Assembly (NCBI RefSeq): GCF_004769635.1
Contig: NZ_RQGH01000011.1
Location: 428,283 to 492,282 of the forward strand
Reading direction: 5' to 3'
Source: Leptospira jelokensis
GTDB lineage: Bacteria; Spirochaetota; Leptospiria; Leptospirales; Leptospiraceae
Length of the DNA stretch: 64,000 nucleotides
The notes under the pieces are model-generated. The model searched no databases and was not told the DNA's origin. It saw only the letters and a program-made list of their open reading frames with translations. The position numbers and the translations under genes are program-made. Of this stretch, positions 63,041 through 64,000 are shown in pieces; the stretch's first letter is position 1, and the number at the start of each line of letters is the position of its first letter.

Positions 63041-63059
63041 GAATCTTAGGTAGGGACTT

Positions 63060-63920
63060 ATGTTACGAGGATTGTATACGGGTGCAAATGGGATGATTTC
63101 CCAACAAGTGCGTATGGACGTGGTTGCCAATAATTTGGCCAATGTGGACAAAACTGCATTCAAAAAGGATACCACTGTCTTCAAAACGTTTCCTGAAATG
63201 TTACTCCATCGTTATTCCGAAGATGGAATTGGAAAAACACCAATGGGTTCCTTTGATACCTCTCCCGTGGTCGGTAAACTTGGGTTTGGCGCTGAAGTCA
63301 ACGAAGTGTACACTCGCTTCGAACAAGGAGCCGTGAAAAAAACTGACAATATCTTTGATCTCATGCTCCAAGACCAACCTGGGATGGAAAAACCTGCCTT
63401 CTTTTCGGTCCTTACCAATCGGGGAGAGAGGCTCACTCGGAGTGGGAACTTTGTTTTAGATAAAAATGGTTTTGTTGTGACCCCACAAGGTTTTCCCCTC
63501 CTTGGAGAAAAAGGTCCCATCCAAGTGAACCAAGGAAATTTTCTTGTGAAAGAAAATGGAGAAATATATATCAATGCGAAACTAGGAACCGCTCCAAAAG
63601 ATGGGACCAATTTTAGTGAAAATCGTTTCGAAGAACCAGTGTTACTTGATAAATTAAAAATTCGCACTGTGGAAAATCCGCGCCACCTAGACAAAGAAGG
63701 GGATTCATTTTATGCAAACACTCCCGAATCGGGTGAACCAACAGCATTTCCAGAACTCCTTGCACCCCAAGTTTTACAAGGGTATCTGGAAGCCTCGAAT
63801 GTATCGGTTGTGACAGAGATGGTAGATATGATTGAAGTGAACCGCGCTTACGAAGCCAATTCCAAAACCATGCAAACCCAGGATAGTTTACTCGGTCGAC
63901 TATTTGAGATTATGCGGTAG
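63060..63920 (+). CDS. flgF: Flagellar rod protein of the FlgF type
   Basis: A 286-residue axial protein starting [20 protein letters not shown] with [20 protein letters not shown], and ending [20 protein letters not shown] before the C-terminal helix. It is a paralogue of the flgG product in this window. The longer and more divergent central region, and the presence of a clear FlgG elsewhere, favour FlgF (FlhO in other spirochaetes). It is transcribed away from the RRM operon. The final 80 bases of the window show no further gene. Confidence 0.85.
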   Translation: MLRGLYTGANGMISQQVRMDVVANNLANVDKTAFKKDTTVFKTFPEMLLHRYSEDGIGKTPMGSFDTSPVVGKLGFGAEVNEVYTRFEQGAVKKTDNIFDLMLQDQPGMEKPAFFSVLTNRGERLTRSGNFVLDKNGFVVTPQGFPLLGEKGPIQVNQGNFLVKENGEIYINAKLGTAPKDGTNFSENRFEEPVLLDKLKIRTVENPRHLDKEGDSFYANTPESGEPTAFPELLAPQVLQGYLEASNVSVVTEMVDMIEVNRAYEANSKTMQTQDSLLGRLFEIMR

Positions 63921-64000
63921 AGTAGATATCCTAGATACATTCGGCACAACTCCTTCCCTCTGAGCTGTCACTAATCTATCCATCCCAACTGCCTTTATGG

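Overview
The window reads as a chromosomal segment of a Leptospira species, most likely from the saprophytic or environmental side of the genus. This rests on the conserved order rimP-nusA-infB-rbfA-truB-rpsO-pnp-M16 peptidase-dut-flgG-flgA-flgH-flgI-flgJ, on many lipoproteins with loose spirochaetal lipoboxes, on endoflagellar genes next to FadL-, MipA- and porin-type outer-membrane proteins, and on an A/T-leaning base composition. No rRNA, CRISPR array, transposase or integrase was found. One tRNA gene (Arg, anticodon TCG) is present.

Layout. 1-8.7 kb: a truncated outer-membrane barrel gene, a dCACHE chemoreceptor, a three-gene operon of an S41-type protein that has lost its catalytic Ser and Lys plus two ankyrin lipoproteins, two small exported proteins and a glyoxalase-fold protein. 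8.7-12.8 kb: a lipocalin, then a five-gene operon (mini FtsX-like permease, ABC ATPase, ROK kinase, HIT hydrolase, UPF0104 membrane protein). 12.8-22.9 kb: a TPR/Mrr-like membrane protein, a lipoprotein, ruvA, a patatin - NlpC/P60 - patatin operon, a FadL-like barrel and a large lipoprotein. 23-28.3 kb: an SH3-M48 metalloprotease overlapping a CHASE2 adenylate cyclase, and a six-TM chemoreceptor.

28.3-35.3 kb is a more A/T-rich accessory block. At its centre is a two-component system (7TMR-DISM lipoprotein histidine kinase and a NarL/LuxR-type regulator). Lipoprotein genes flank it on both sides, and near-identical 7-2-7 inverted repeats (TCACCAA-N2-TTGGTGA) lie upstream of the flanking genes and of the kinase itself. 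I read this as a self-contained signalling and envelope-lipoprotein regulon. The block also holds an RDD protein, a TetR/MipA operon with a second HTH-only TetR relative, and a GC-rich structured element beside tRNA-Arg.

35.7-42.7 kb: a membrane protein, a HIT protein, a class II polyphosphate kinase 2 split into two overlapping genes (pseudo-domain plus active domain), a MarR/DUF1398 operon with a perfect 18-bp palindrome, a NAD(P)HX repair enzyme and a lipoprotein. 42.8-53.2 kb: the transcription/translation operon, PNPase, M16 peptidase and dUTPase. 53.2-64 kb: flagellar rod, P-ring and L-ring genes (flgG, A, H, I, J-like, and flgF at the end). These surround an opposite-strand five-gene operon: RRM protein, ATP-grasp enzyme, two methyltransferases, and a YihY/BrkB membrane protein with a beta-propeller inserted between its transmembrane halves.
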